From Deltaproteobacteria bacterium (GTDB taxonomy: Bacteria; Desulfobacterota; DSM-4660; Desulfatiglandales; Desulfatiglandaceae), in assembly GCA_018644785.1 (NCBI GenBank), contig JABGPV010000009.1, forward strand, positions 1 through 42,840: 42,840 nucleotides of DNA, read 5' to 3'. The notes beneath the pieces are model-generated. The model did no database searches. It was not told the DNA's origin and was given only the letters and a program-made list of their open reading frames with translations. Positions within the stretch are counted from its first letter, which is position 1. Each line of letters opens with the position of its first letter. Shown piece after piece: positions 32,672-40,013 of this stretch. A program made the position numbers and the translations under genes.

Positions 32672-32930
32672 AAATGAAATAAATAATTCGCGAAAGACCA
32701 AAAGATGTTGATCATCAGATGTTTAAGGCACACGCCAAAAAAAAGACTTCCGAAAGAATGAAGGCACCAGACAAAACATTATGATACAAGACCGTCTCAC
32801 AAAAAAAGAACCATCATAACAAGTTGATATCTTAATTGCCCAAGCGTAAAGTTGTCTCATATTAGCTTTTGAATCAAAACTGTCTCATGAAACACCTTAT
32901 GCAAGCCACCGATCTTAATACCACTACCAC
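32672..32930. other. Non-coding upstream region with GTCTCA repeats
   Basis: No gene seen. GTCTCA occurs three times on the plus strand at 32794, 32854 and 32882, the last two inside a longer match (AAA-N2-TGTCTCAT). They lie about 120-230 bases upstream of the redox operon's sigma-54 promoter, where activator sites would be expected. A partial IHF-like match overlaps ttgatcatc near 32708. Confidence 0.35.
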
Positions 32931-33193
32931 TTACCCGCCCCAAGGCATTTGCGCGTATGTGTCCGTGAGTTTATCCCGAAATTCCTTAAAAAATTTTTCG
33001 TGGGCTTTTTCCCATGCCGCCAGCATCTTCAGGGCCTTTGAAGCAGGGCCATCCACTTCAACAATTTGTTTGAACGCTGTTACCGCAGCACCCACACCCA
33101 TCCGTTCCAGCGATGTCTGGAAAAAACTCATGCCGCTTTTTCCTGGTTCAGTGCATACTCAAAAATCTTGATCAGGTTTTGATCGTGTTCCAT
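32931..33193 (-). pseudogene. Ferritin-like protein gene with frameshift
   Basis: Two abutting frames make one ferritin-like protein. The first (33193-33128) encodes the helix MEHDQNLIKIFEYALNQEKA and stops in ATGA; the second (33131-32931) continues with SFFQTSLERMGVGAAVTAFKQIVE and ends HEKFFKEF then a PWGG tail. One missing base in the gcggc stretch near 33133 would restore EKAGMSFF, the expected helix. The total (about 87 residues) is short, and the central part joins helices abruptly, so an internal deletion is also possible. Alternatively the ATGA overlap marks two coupled mini-genes; the shared fold makes a broken gene more likely. Confidence 0.6.
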
Positions 33194-33241
33194 TGTCAAT
33201 ACTACCACACATATGGTACAGTATAGAATAATTATATCTAC

Positions 33242-33270
33242 AGGGCAACCCGTTTAACCAAAGTTGCCCT
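33242..33270 (+). repeat. Stem-loop in the leader of the exonuclease III gene
   Basis: AGGGCAAC (33242-33249) pairs with GTTGCCCT (33263-33270) around a 13-base loop, followed on the plus strand by TTATTCT. It lies 36 bases before the xth start codon. It may be a weak terminator for the upstream region or a leader structure. Confidence 0.4.
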
Positions 33271-33306
33271 TATTCTGCAAGACCTCCTCAAGGAGACTCA
33301 AGCAAC

Positions 33307-34077
33307 ATGAAATTCGCCACGTTCAACGCCAACTCCATACGCGCCAGGCTCCCTATTTTACTGGATTGGCTGGAGCGAGAGAGCCCGGATATTTTATGCC
33401 TTCAGGAAACCAAAGTACAGGACCAGGACTTTCCATTGGAACCCTTTGGGCAGTGCGGATACCATGCGGCCTTTAGAGGCCAGAAATCCTACAACGGTGT
33501 TGCCATTCTCAGCAGATCACCGCTACAAGACCTGAAACTGGACCTCTTTGAAAACGGTGATGAACAGGCGCGATTCATCAGCGGCGCCATTGACGGCATC
33601 TCGATCGTCAACGTCTATGTTCCCCAGGGCTTTCAGGTGGATTCGGACAAATTCCAGTATAAACTGAGGTGGCTTCAAACGCTCTATGATCATATTTCCA
33701 ACCGTTACGATGCCGGTTCCCCCCTGCTGGTGGCTGGCGATTTCAACGTAGCCCTGGAAGACCGGGATGTCTATGATCCCGATGGGTTCAGGGGAGGCGT
33801 GGGGTTTCACCCTGAGGAACAGGCGTTGATGGAAAAGTTCTTCCAATGGGGGTTGGTGGATATCTTTCGAAAACATACACCAGACCCCGATCATTACACC
33901 TTCTGGGATTACAGAATTCCCAATGGCTTGAAACGAAACATGGGCTGGCGCATCGATTATATCATGGGAACAGCTCCTCTCGCTGAAAAATCAAACGCCA
34001 TCTGGATCGACACCCATGCTCGCGGGCTGAAAAAACCGTCGGATCATACTTTTCTGGTCACATCTCTGAATCTTTAG
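33307..34077 (+). CDS. xth: Exodeoxyribonuclease III
   Basis: A 256-residue AP endonuclease/3'-5' exonuclease of the ExoIII family, acting in base-excision repair. Motifs: FNANSIRARLP (5-15, metal and phosphate contacts), CLQETKVQD with the metal-binding Glu (about 34), VYVPQG, the active-site GDFNVALEDRDVYDP (about 144-158), WRIDYIMG and the final SDHTFL with the catalytic Asp-His. The length is normal for the family. A ribosome site (aaggagac) lies upstream of ATG 33307. It converges on the msrAB gene with a three-base gap. Confidence 0.96.
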   Translation: MKFATFNANSIRARLPILLDWLERESPDILCLQETKVQDQDFPLEPFGQCGYHAAFRGQKSYNGVAILSRSPLQDLKLDLFENGDEQARFISGAIDGISIVNVYVPQGFQVDSDKFQYKLRWLQTLYDHISNRYDAGSPLLVAGDFNVALEDRDVYDPDGFRGGVGFHPEEQALMEKFFQWGLVDIFRKHTPDPDHYTFWDYRIPNGLKRNMGWRIDYIMGTAPLAEKSNAIWIDTHARGLKKPSDHTFLVTSLNL

Positions 34078-34080
34078 ATC

Positions 34081-35154
34081 TCAATTTTCAAAAAGCACCG
34101 CATATTTACCATATCCTTCCTTCACCAGATCCCCTTCGGGAACGAAACGAAGGGCCGCAGAATTCAAACAGTAACGACGGCCGGTGGGCGGCGGTCCGTC
34201 TGCAAACACATGGCCTAAATGGGAATCCCCATAGCGGCTTCTGACTTCGGTCCTTACAGAAAACAGACTCCGGTCTTCATTTTCAACAATATTTTCCGAC
34301 GCCAGGGGTTTGGTGAAACTGGGCCAACCCGTCCCCGAATCATATTTGTCGAGGGAGCTGAAAAGAGGCTCTCCCGAAACCACATCAACATATATTCCCC
34401 GCTCTTTGTTATTCCAGTATGCATTATCGAAGGGCGGTTCCGTGCCGTCTTTCCGGGTCACCCCGTATTGTAGCGGCGTCAGTCTCTTTTTGAGGTCGTC
34501 ATCGGGCTTTTTCCGGTACGCCGCCCACCCGGATGCCGGCTTTTTCTCTTTGGTTTTGCCCTTCCATATTCGCGTCAGATACAGGTCGCGACCGGAGCCG
34601 CTTCTGTACTGCCGGTAGCCCATTGGATTTTTTTTGTGGTAATCCTGGTGATACGCTTCCGCTTCATAAAAACCGGAAAATTCCCTGACCTCCGTCGCAA
34701 CGGGCTTATCATAGGTCCCGGATTGGTTTAGCCGATCCCTGGACTTAGAAGCCGCCAGCTTTTGTGCTTCGGAATGGTAAAAAATGGCGGTTTTGTATTG
34801 TTCCCCCCGATCAACGAATTGACCGCCCGGATCTGTGGGATCAATCTGTCGCCAGAACAGTTCCAGGATTTCCGAATAGCGCGTTCGAGAGGGATCAAAG
34901 GTGATCTGAACGGCTTCCACATGACCGCTCTTACCCGAAACCACATCGACGTAGGAGGGGTTTTCCATGTGCCCCCCGGTATAGCCCGACTTCACTTCCA
35001 ATACACCGTCGAGGTTTTCAAAGGGATGCACCATGCACCAGAAGCAACCGCCCGCAAGCGTCGCCTTTTCAACAGGGGTTTTTGCATCTGAACCCGTCGG
35101 CGCAACCATGAGTGCGGGTAACAAAGAAAACAAAAGGGCTCCTTTTCCAAACAT
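34081..35154 (-). CDS. msrAB: Exported methionine sulfoxide reductase MsrA-MsrB fusion
   Basis: A 357-residue fusion repairing methionine sulfoxide in both stereoisomers. The N-terminal 24 residues form a signal peptide (cleavage near GSDA). MsrA (about 30-190) has GCFWC with nucleophile Cys37, and [12 protein letters not shown]. MsrB (about 215-355) has SGTGWPSF and the catalytic Cys329 in [12 protein letters not shown]. The usual MsrB zinc-site cysteines are absent: the CVVCG position reads DVVSG, so this is a zinc-free form. Export points to protection of periplasmic proteins. It lies one base downstream of the SagB gene on the same strand and may be the last gene of that sigma-54 operon. 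Confidence 0.93.
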   Translation of the reverse strand: MFGKGALLFSLLPALMVAPTGSDAKTPVEKATLAGGCFWCMVHPFENLDGVLEVKSGYTGGHMENPSYVDVVSGKSGHVEAVQITFDPSRTRYSEILELFWRQIDPTDPGGQFVDRGEQYKTAIFYHSEAQKLAASKSRDRLNQSGTYDKPVATEVREFSGFYEAEAYHQDYHKKNPMGYRQYRSGSGRDLYLTRIWKGKTKEKKPASGWAAYRKKPDDDLKKRLTPLQYGVTRKDGTEPPFDNAYWNNKERGIYVDVVSGEPLFSSLDKYDSGTGWPSFTKPLASENIVENEDRSLFSVRTEVRSRYGDSHLGHVFADGPPPTGRRYCLNSAALRFVPEGDLVKEGYGKYAVLFEN

Positions 35155-35155
35155 T

Positions 35156-36697
35156 TCAGATTCCTTTCCGATTCAACACCGATTTGACGATACCCAAGGA
35201 TACCACATAAAGAACCTGGGATGAGGCATTGAGGCCCAACAGTCTCGACGCCTCCCCATCATAAAAAGCGCCGATACCGCAGCAACCCAAGCCCAGGGCC
35301 GAGGCGGCCAGGTAAAGCCGCTCGCCCAAAAGGCCCGCGGTCATCATGGCGTATCGATATCCCCTCGGGCCCCATGATCTTTCCAGTAACGCCATGTTGG
35401 TCATGAACACGAAATGAAGGGAGGCGCTTCCCATCCATTCCTGATCCAAGCAGATATGGGACATGGCATCTGTCAAAGCGCCGGGCTTTACGAAACCTAA
35501 ACCCTCCGTTTCTTCATCCATCACATAGAATCCGTCCCTGAGGGATTCTACACCGTTTGTCAAAAACCCGGTACAAACAGTGTGAGCATACCGATCCATG
35601 CCGCCGAAATCCATAGCGGTGATACCCTTGAGCAATGCATGCAAATGAGAAACGGGCAGGGTTTCGGCCACAAAATTTCTGCTGGATCTTCTACGGAAAA
35701 CAGCTTCCGGGTATGGTAAACCTTGCTCAGACGCCGACGTGGAAGGAACCAAAACCCGGACTTCAGGAATGATCCCCAAAGAATTGCACACATTCAGACC
35801 CGTTTTGCCTGACATCATGTCGTATCCGGCAGTGTGAACCACCCGCACCTCAGGCATATCCACTTCACGAGCGGAGACCCGACTGGCCTTTTTCACCGTA
35901 TCCGGCAAATCTTCAATGGCTCGGGAATCATATGCCCTGGGGGAATCAAGTTTTCCCTTCAACCGACACACGGCAAGGGCGACTTCTCGACTTTCATCCA
36001 GACCCAGCAGATGGTTGATGGCGTTATCGTCAAAATCAAAGTTAGTTTCAAATGGGTATTTCAGTGCCTTGAGGGACAGGGAAAGGTTTTCAAGCACGTG
36101 CCCCGTATCCAGCAAATGGTAGCGGTACGAACGATTCCCGTATTTCCACGCACTCCTGAAAAAAATGGACGTCAGAAAGAAAGTGAGTGGTGCGCCGTCA
36201 GCCGCCTCTGAGAGATGGCCATCACGGAGCTTTACCAGAGTGTGATCTGAAATGGAAAAATGATAGAGTCCGGGATCCAGATCCTTTACACCACTAGAAA
36301 GCACATATATTTCCGTGGGATAAAGGGCGCCTGCCGAAGCAGCGCTTCGATAATAGAACATTCCGTTGGGATGACGTGTTTGGGAGGTTAACGTATACGT
36401 CAACAGCAGGATTCTGGAGAGCTTCTCCAGATCAAAAACCGCCAGATCAAAAACCTCTTGGCTAACAGGGTCCTTAAGGGGCGTTTCATAAAGATCAAAA
36501 AGGTCCTCACAGGGAAGCGGCATCTCACGGGGCATGGAAACCGTTTCCCGGCCGTCATAACGTTTAAAGACATCCGGCTGGTTCTGCCAATCCAGAAAAT
36601 GGCCGCCCATTTTTGACCGCTCGTATCGGGTCTTTTCGTGATATAAACCGGCAGTCCGGCTCATGCCGTCCTCGCTTTCAGGGTTCCGGGTATTCAT
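35156..36697 (-). CDS. SagB-type dehydrogenase (double nitroreductase fold)
   Basis: A protein of about 513 residues with two tandem nitroreductase-like domains, the layout of SagB/ThcOx-family FMN enzymes. The first domain has [31 protein letters not shown] and [22 protein letters not shown]; the second has [36 protein letters not shown] and [38 protein letters not shown]. SagB enzymes oxidise azolines in peptide natural products, but no precursor peptide, cyclodehydratase (YcaO) or E1-like gene is present, so another nitroreductase-type role is likely. ATG 36697 is used; ATG 36664 with a better gagga site is an alternative. It follows the rubredoxin gene by 19 bases, so rubredoxin may exchange electrons with it. 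Confidence 0.82.
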   Translation of the reverse strand: MNTRNPESEDGMSRTAGLYHEKTRYERSKMGGHFLDWQNQPDVFKRYDGRETVSMPREMPLPCEDLFDLYETPLKDPVSQEVFDLAVFDLEKLSRILLLTYTLTSQTRHPNGMFYYRSAASAGALYPTEIYVLSSGVKDLDPGLYHFSISDHTLVKLRDGHLSEAADGAPLTFFLTSIFFRSAWKYGNRSYRYHLLDTGHVLENLSLSLKALKYPFETNFDFDDNAINHLLGLDESREVALAVCRLKGKLDSPRAYDSRAIEDLPDTVKKASRVSAREVDMPEVRVVHTAGYDMMSGKTGLNVCNSLGIIPEVRVLVPSTSASEQGLPYPEAVFRRRSSRNFVAETLPVSHLHALLKGITAMDFGGMDRYAHTVCTGFLTNGVESLRDGFYVMDEETEGLGFVKPGALTDAMSHICLDQEWMGSASLHFVFMTNMALLERSWGPRGYRYAMMTAGLLGERLYLAASALGLGCCGIGAFYDGEASRLLGLNASSQVLYVVSLGIVKSVLNRKGI

Positions 36698-36716
36698 TTG
36701 GTTCCCATGATAAGCT

Positions 36717-36914
36717 TTATGTTTTGACCGAAAACCGTTTCTCTCTAAAATGCATTTTTGCCCTTTGGCACCTGGGGCAGGTGAGCTGGTCGGGAAGCGC
36801 CTCAAACGGAACCCCAGATTCTACACCTGCTTCTTTGCATCCCTTTTCCGGTTCATAACCATAACCGCATGGGCACTGGTAAACGTGAACCTTTCTATAA
36901 TTTTCTTTTGCCAT
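36717..36914 (-). CDS. Rubredoxin-like protein with shortened first knuckle
   Basis: A 65-residue rubredoxin-family protein. The second knuckle is CPRC (46-49), and the conserved EPEKGCKEAGVESGVPFEALPDQ matches the rubredoxin core (PEEGDPxxGIxxGTxFEDLPDDW). The first knuckle, normally CxxCG, reads CPCG (Cys14-Pro-Cys16-Gly), one residue shorter; Cys26 is an extra cysteine. The metal site must therefore differ. The ribosome site gggaggtagg lies upstream of ATG 36914. It starts the SagB operon about 101 bases after the predicted sigma-54 transcript start. Confidence 0.85.
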   Translation of the reverse strand: MAKENYRKVHVYQCPCGYGYEPEKGCKEAGVESGVPFEALPDQLTCPRCQRAKMHFREKRFSVKT

Positions 36915-37025
36915 AACCTATCCTACCTCCCTTGGTGAAACTCAGAGATCGCTGAAAAAACCTCACACTTTCCCATGTCAACCCGGGTATGTCCAATGAA
37001 CATGCTACACCTTATAAAGCGATAA

Positions 37026-37041
37026 TGCAGTTTGCGTGCCA
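37026..37041 (-). promoter_or_regulatory. Sigma-54 (-24/-12) promoter of the rubredoxin-SagB operon
   Basis: The minus strand reads TGGCACGCAAACTGCA: perfect TGGCACG, a four-base spacer and CTGCA for TTGCA, with correct GG-GC spacing. Predicted start is near 37015. Confidence 0.7.
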
Positions 37042-37082
37042 GAACATACAACAGAGACCCGGAATACAGATAACCATCGATT

Positions 37083-37095
37083 TATCAATTGGTTA
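37083..37095 (+). promoter_or_regulatory. IHF-binding consensus upstream of the sigma-54 promoter
   Basis: TATCAATTGGTTA matches the IHF consensus WATCAANNNNTTR at every position. It lies 42-54 bases upstream of the -24 element, where DNA bending would help an upstream activator reach sigma-54 polymerase. It overlaps an inverted repeat, ATAACCA (37070-37076) and TGGTTAT (37090-37096). Confidence 0.5.
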
Positions 37096-37410
37096 TGCCA
37101 ATACATCGACCTCACGCACAACAAAGTGCCGCCTGAAAAACCTGGGTTTTGAGACAAAAGTGTCACAGGATACTAAGGCGGTAAGATGCAGTTTTAAGTT
37201 TAAAGTTTTAAGTTTTTGGTTTTTCAGTCAATGAGCGTCTTGTTTTTCATGATAGAAAGCCGGGAAATATGGATCATGGCCGGGTTCATTTTCGGCATGA
37301 TCGAGCCGGTCATCCTTCATGCCTTTCTGTAACATTGCCGCTGGTTGTCTCCAAAAGCGTCTCCGCTCCATTGGAAGAGATGGGAACGGAATCTTGGAAG
37401 CCAATTGTTC

Positions 37411-37439
37411 TTGACATAAAGGATCTTTTATCATTACAT
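37411..37439 (+). promoter_or_regulatory. Possible sigma-70 promoter for the cytidylate-kinase-like gene
   Basis: TTGACA at 37411-37416, a 17-base spacer and TTACAT at 37434-37439 (three of six). The -35 box is perfect, the -10 weak. It would give a leader of about 290 bases to the gene at 37736. Confidence 0.3.
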
Positions 37440-37735
37440 CAGTTGCAGGTATTTTCACCAAACCTTCAACCTCGATGCAGGAGGTTACCCGATGAAAGAA
37501 AGCTTCAAATTGTATATGCGCTGCTCCTGATAGACATCGTTTATCTGTTGGGGTTTAAAAACTCTTCCATACAAAGCCAAATCCATCGTGATGTGGGGAC
37601 TAAAAGCCATGGGTTCCAAAATTCTCCATTGACCTTATTCAAGGGTATATTTTCTTTCCGAAAGATAACCAGGTTACCGAATGAGGCGTCATTAAGGAGA
37701 TCTTTTCACGACATCTTCGGCAAAGGAGGTCGTTA

Positions 37736-38521
37736 ATGGGCATTATTACAATCGCCAGGGGTACATATAGCTATGGGCAGGAAATTGCTGAAAAGGTAGC
37801 GCAAGAATTAGGATGGGAATGCATCTCCCGGGAAGTTATTCTGGAAACCTCTGAAGAATACAACATCCCAGAGATAAAGCTAACGCGAGCTTTTGAGAAT
37901 GCCCCCTCTATTTTAGATCGATTTACGCATGGAAAGAAAAAATACATTGCTTATGTTCGGGCTATTCTCTTGCAGCATCTAAAAAAGGGAAATGTAGTTT
38001 ATCATGGATTTGCAGGTCACTTTTTCGTTGAGGGTATATCCCACGTCCTGAAGATATTGATTACTGCCAATATGGAGGATCGAATTTCCCTTGTGAAAGA
38101 ACGGGACAATATTTCGAGAAAAGAGGCTGCTCTCTTGATCAACAGGCTTGACGATCAGAGAAGAAGATGGGGAAAAACCCTGTATGGGATTGAACCGTGG
38201 GATCCTTGTCTCTACGATTTGACGTTCCATATCGACAGGATTACAGTAGAGGATGCCGTGGAGACAATATGCCGGGTTTCAAGGCTAAAGCAATTCCAAA
38301 TAACTCCCGAGTCTGAAAAAACAATGGATGACCGGTTTCTCGCCGTTAAGGTCGAAAACCTTCTCATCGATGTAAAGCCAAAAGTGGATGTAAATATCGA
38401 TAACAAATTCGTTTATCTAAGACCTGCACTTCCCATAAACGAAGAATCCGAGATAGTGAGCAAAATGGGAGAAATCATGAAAACAATTCCGGGTATTCGA
38501 GGAATTGAAGTGGTTTCATAG
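37736..38521 (+). CDS. Cytidylate-kinase-like protein with C-terminal BON-like domain
   Basis: A 261-residue protein. Residues 1-185 match the cytidylate-kinase-like family: MGIITIARGTYSYGQEIAEKVAQELGWECISREV, GNVVYHGFAGHFFVEGISHVLKILITANMEDRI, NRLDDQRRRWGKTLYG and LYDLTFHIDRITVEDAVETI. The usual glycine-rich nucleotide loop (GSGGREIA type) is reduced here to TYSYGQEIA, so ATP binding may be altered or lost. Residues 200-261 (DDRFLAVKVENLLIDVKP through IPGIRGIEVV) look like a BON-type domain, which binds lipids or ligands in other proteins. A strong ribosome site (ggaggtcg) precedes ATG 37736. Function unknown; a regulatory or sensing role is possible. Confidence 0.78.
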   Translation: MGIITIARGTYSYGQEIAEKVAQELGWECISREVILETSEEYNIPEIKLTRAFENAPSILDRFTHGKKKYIAYVRAILLQHLKKGNVVYHGFAGHFFVEGISHVLKILITANMEDRISLVKERDNISRKEAALLINRLDDQRRRWGKTLYGIEPWDPCLYDLTFHIDRITVEDAVETICRVSRLKQFQITPESEKTMDDRFLAVKVENLLIDVKPKVDVNIDNKFVYLRPALPINEESEIVSKMGEIMKTIPGIRGIEVVS

Positions 38522-38559
38522 CGACCATACGCCCGCCATCAAAAGCAGATGGAAAATGA

Positions 38560-39694
38560 TCATCTACCAGGTTTGTCAATGGCCTCACCCCTTTCTTGTA
38601 TGAATTCCAAAAAACTTTCCCTTTTCGGCAATTCCAATTGAATGTCGTCCAAATTTTCAGGGATGGGAAGCTGGCCATACGTGTGACACGCCGCCACAGC
38701 CGCGTGAATATGTTCCGGTGGGGTTTCCGAGGGAATGTGGTTGAGGTGGATCATGCAGCGCCCGTCTCTGGCCATCTTATCGATGTAAAGCTTGAGGCGC
38801 TCCACAATTGCCTCTATGGGTCCATTCCGAAGGAGTTTTGCATCCACGCCCGCGGTTACAGACGCATTATGCTTATTGGCGAATGCCTTTACCCGTCCGG
38901 GCCCGACTTCATAAAGGTCCGGATCCAATACGCTCAAAGAACCGGGGCTGCATTGAAGCTTTTGCAGAAAGAACCGTTCAGGATCATTGGTTTGCGCATC
39001 CCCCCAGTTCCCCCGTGTCAGCAGCCGGTCGCCCAGTCTATCCCGCAGCCTCTCAGTGTATGCGACAACATATTCGTCCATCATATCCAGTGTGATCATT
39101 GGAGGAGAAGCCCAGGCATCGCGTCCGTCTAAGATCAGTTCGGGGTTGCCGATCTCGCTTCGCATCGTTTCTACAAAGGGCGCAATCACGTCATCGCACA
39201 GAAATTGGAAAAGGCGATGAACAAAACCAGGGGTTTCGGCCATATCACAGATGAGATTTTCATACCCCCTTATGTTGACGGCCAAACTAAAGGGAGAGGT
39301 GAAATAGATCCGTTCCAAGTTTACCCGTCATCTCCAGGTAATATTTATTCACCTCCAGGAGCCAGGGCATTCGGCCTGATTTATAGGGGTCGGGGGGGGT
39401 GATACGATCCAGGTCTGAAGGTGATTTGATCAACGGTTTGGTGCGGTCCACATCGGGTATTCCGTCGGGAGGATAAACAACCGTTTGCCCCAGGGCCTCG
39501 GCCTCGATGTTGTAAACGTCCCAAAAATTAATCGGCGTATCGAATCCATAGTATTCTGTAGCCAAGAGCTGTACGCGCGCGAAGGTGAGGGCATCGGTAA
39601 AAAAGCGCTTGGATGAAACGTCGGCCAAACGGGCTGAATGGTCGTTACTTTGAGCACCGATTATAATGTGAGTGGTTTCTGTGGATTTTTTCAT
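38560..39694 (-). pseudogene. UroD-family (MtaA-like) protein gene interrupted by a frameshift
   Basis: Two frames together encode one uroporphyrinogen-decarboxylase-family protein of about 380 residues. The N-terminal part (39694-39287) has RFFTDALTFARVQLLATEYYGFDTPINFWDVYNIEAEALGQ; the C-terminal part (to 38560) has SPFSLAVNIRGYENLICDMAETPGFVHRLFQFL, ILDGRDAWASPPMI and the end HLNHIPSETPPEHIHAAVAACHTYGQ. One extra base near 39318-39324 (aaacttgg where aaactgg would restore frame) splits them. Many members are corrinoid or thiol methyltransferases that use a zinc-bound thiol; the usual HxC zinc motif is not clear here. It may be a real mutation or a sequencing error; the rest of both halves looks well conserved, which suggests a recent event. 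Confidence 0.8.
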
Positions 39695-39743
39695 GTTCCC
39701 TCGATTACCCCTCCAACGGATAAGAAATCGCTTTTTTAGGCAA

Positions 39744-39773
39744 AATCTATGTAAATCACGGCTTGCGTGTCAA
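39744..39773 (-). promoter_or_regulatory. Sigma-70-type promoter of the UroD-family gene
   Basis: On the minus strand TTGACA (39773-39768), an 18-base spacer and TAGATT (39749-39744, four of six). It lies 50 bases before the start codon at 39694. Confidence 0.45.
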
Positions 39774-39782
39774 GCTAAATTC

Positions 39783-39955
39783 GATCGCGAATATGCGGTT
39801 CTTGGCCTGGGAGGACTGTAACGGACAAAAGAGCACATCAAAGCCAACACCGAAGTCCTCAATGCCATCGAGCCTGACTTTGTGAGACTCCGACCCTGGT
39901 CCCGAAGGTCAATACGCTCCTGCTGCACCAGATGGGTAAGGGCCTCTCAAAAAAT
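39783..39955 (+). pseudogene. Radical SAM gene remnant
   Basis: The frame from 39783 reads VLGLGGL, a stop (TAA 39819-39821), then RTKEHIKANTEVLNAIEPDFVRLRP: the C-terminal part of a radical SAM core, where GLGG and VLNxIxPDFIRLRT are well-known family blocks. After RLRP one missing base shifts the frame, and VPKVNTLLLHQMGKG continues in the next frame. With one stop and one frameshift in about 170 bases, and no [4Fe-4S] CxxxCxxC part, it is a dead fragment lying between the UroD gene and cooS. Confidence 0.6.
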
Positions 39956-39962
39956 TTCCAAG

Positions 39963-39993
39963 CCCCCAACTCCCGCGAACGCGGGTGTGGGGG
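39963..39993 (-). terminator. Likely rho-independent terminator of cooS
   Basis: CCCCCA and CCCGCG (39963-39968, 39972-39977) pair with CGCGGG and TGGGGG (39980-39985, 39988-39993), a GC-rich stem with a tiny loop. On the minus strand it begins 21 bases after the cooS stop and is followed by a short T-rich run (aaatttttt) eight bases on. Confidence 0.6.
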
Positions 39994-40013
39994 TAGATGC
40001 CGACTGCCCCATA

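Larger units (their letters stand above)
36915..37735. other. 820-base region without a recognisable gene
   Basis: Open frames at 36989-37234 (+), 37269-37736 (+) and 37228-37461 (-) resemble no family I know and lack ribosome sites. The left part is the control region of the minus-strand rubredoxin-SagB operon (sigma-54 promoter at 37026-37041, IHF site at 37083-37095). A TTTAAGTTTAAAGTTTTAAGTTT-type AT repeat lies near 37195-37217. The right part leads into the gene at 37736, with a possible promoter at 37411. Confidence 0.5.

Noticed and set aside
37195..37217. AT-rich TTTAAG repeat
   Set aside because: Too short and imperfect to be a tandem-repeat array or CRISPR; noted only as part of the intergenic region.
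37269..37736. 155-residue plus-strand open frame before the cytidylate-kinase-like gene
   Set aside because: No recognisable motif and no ribosome site; composition looks non-coding.
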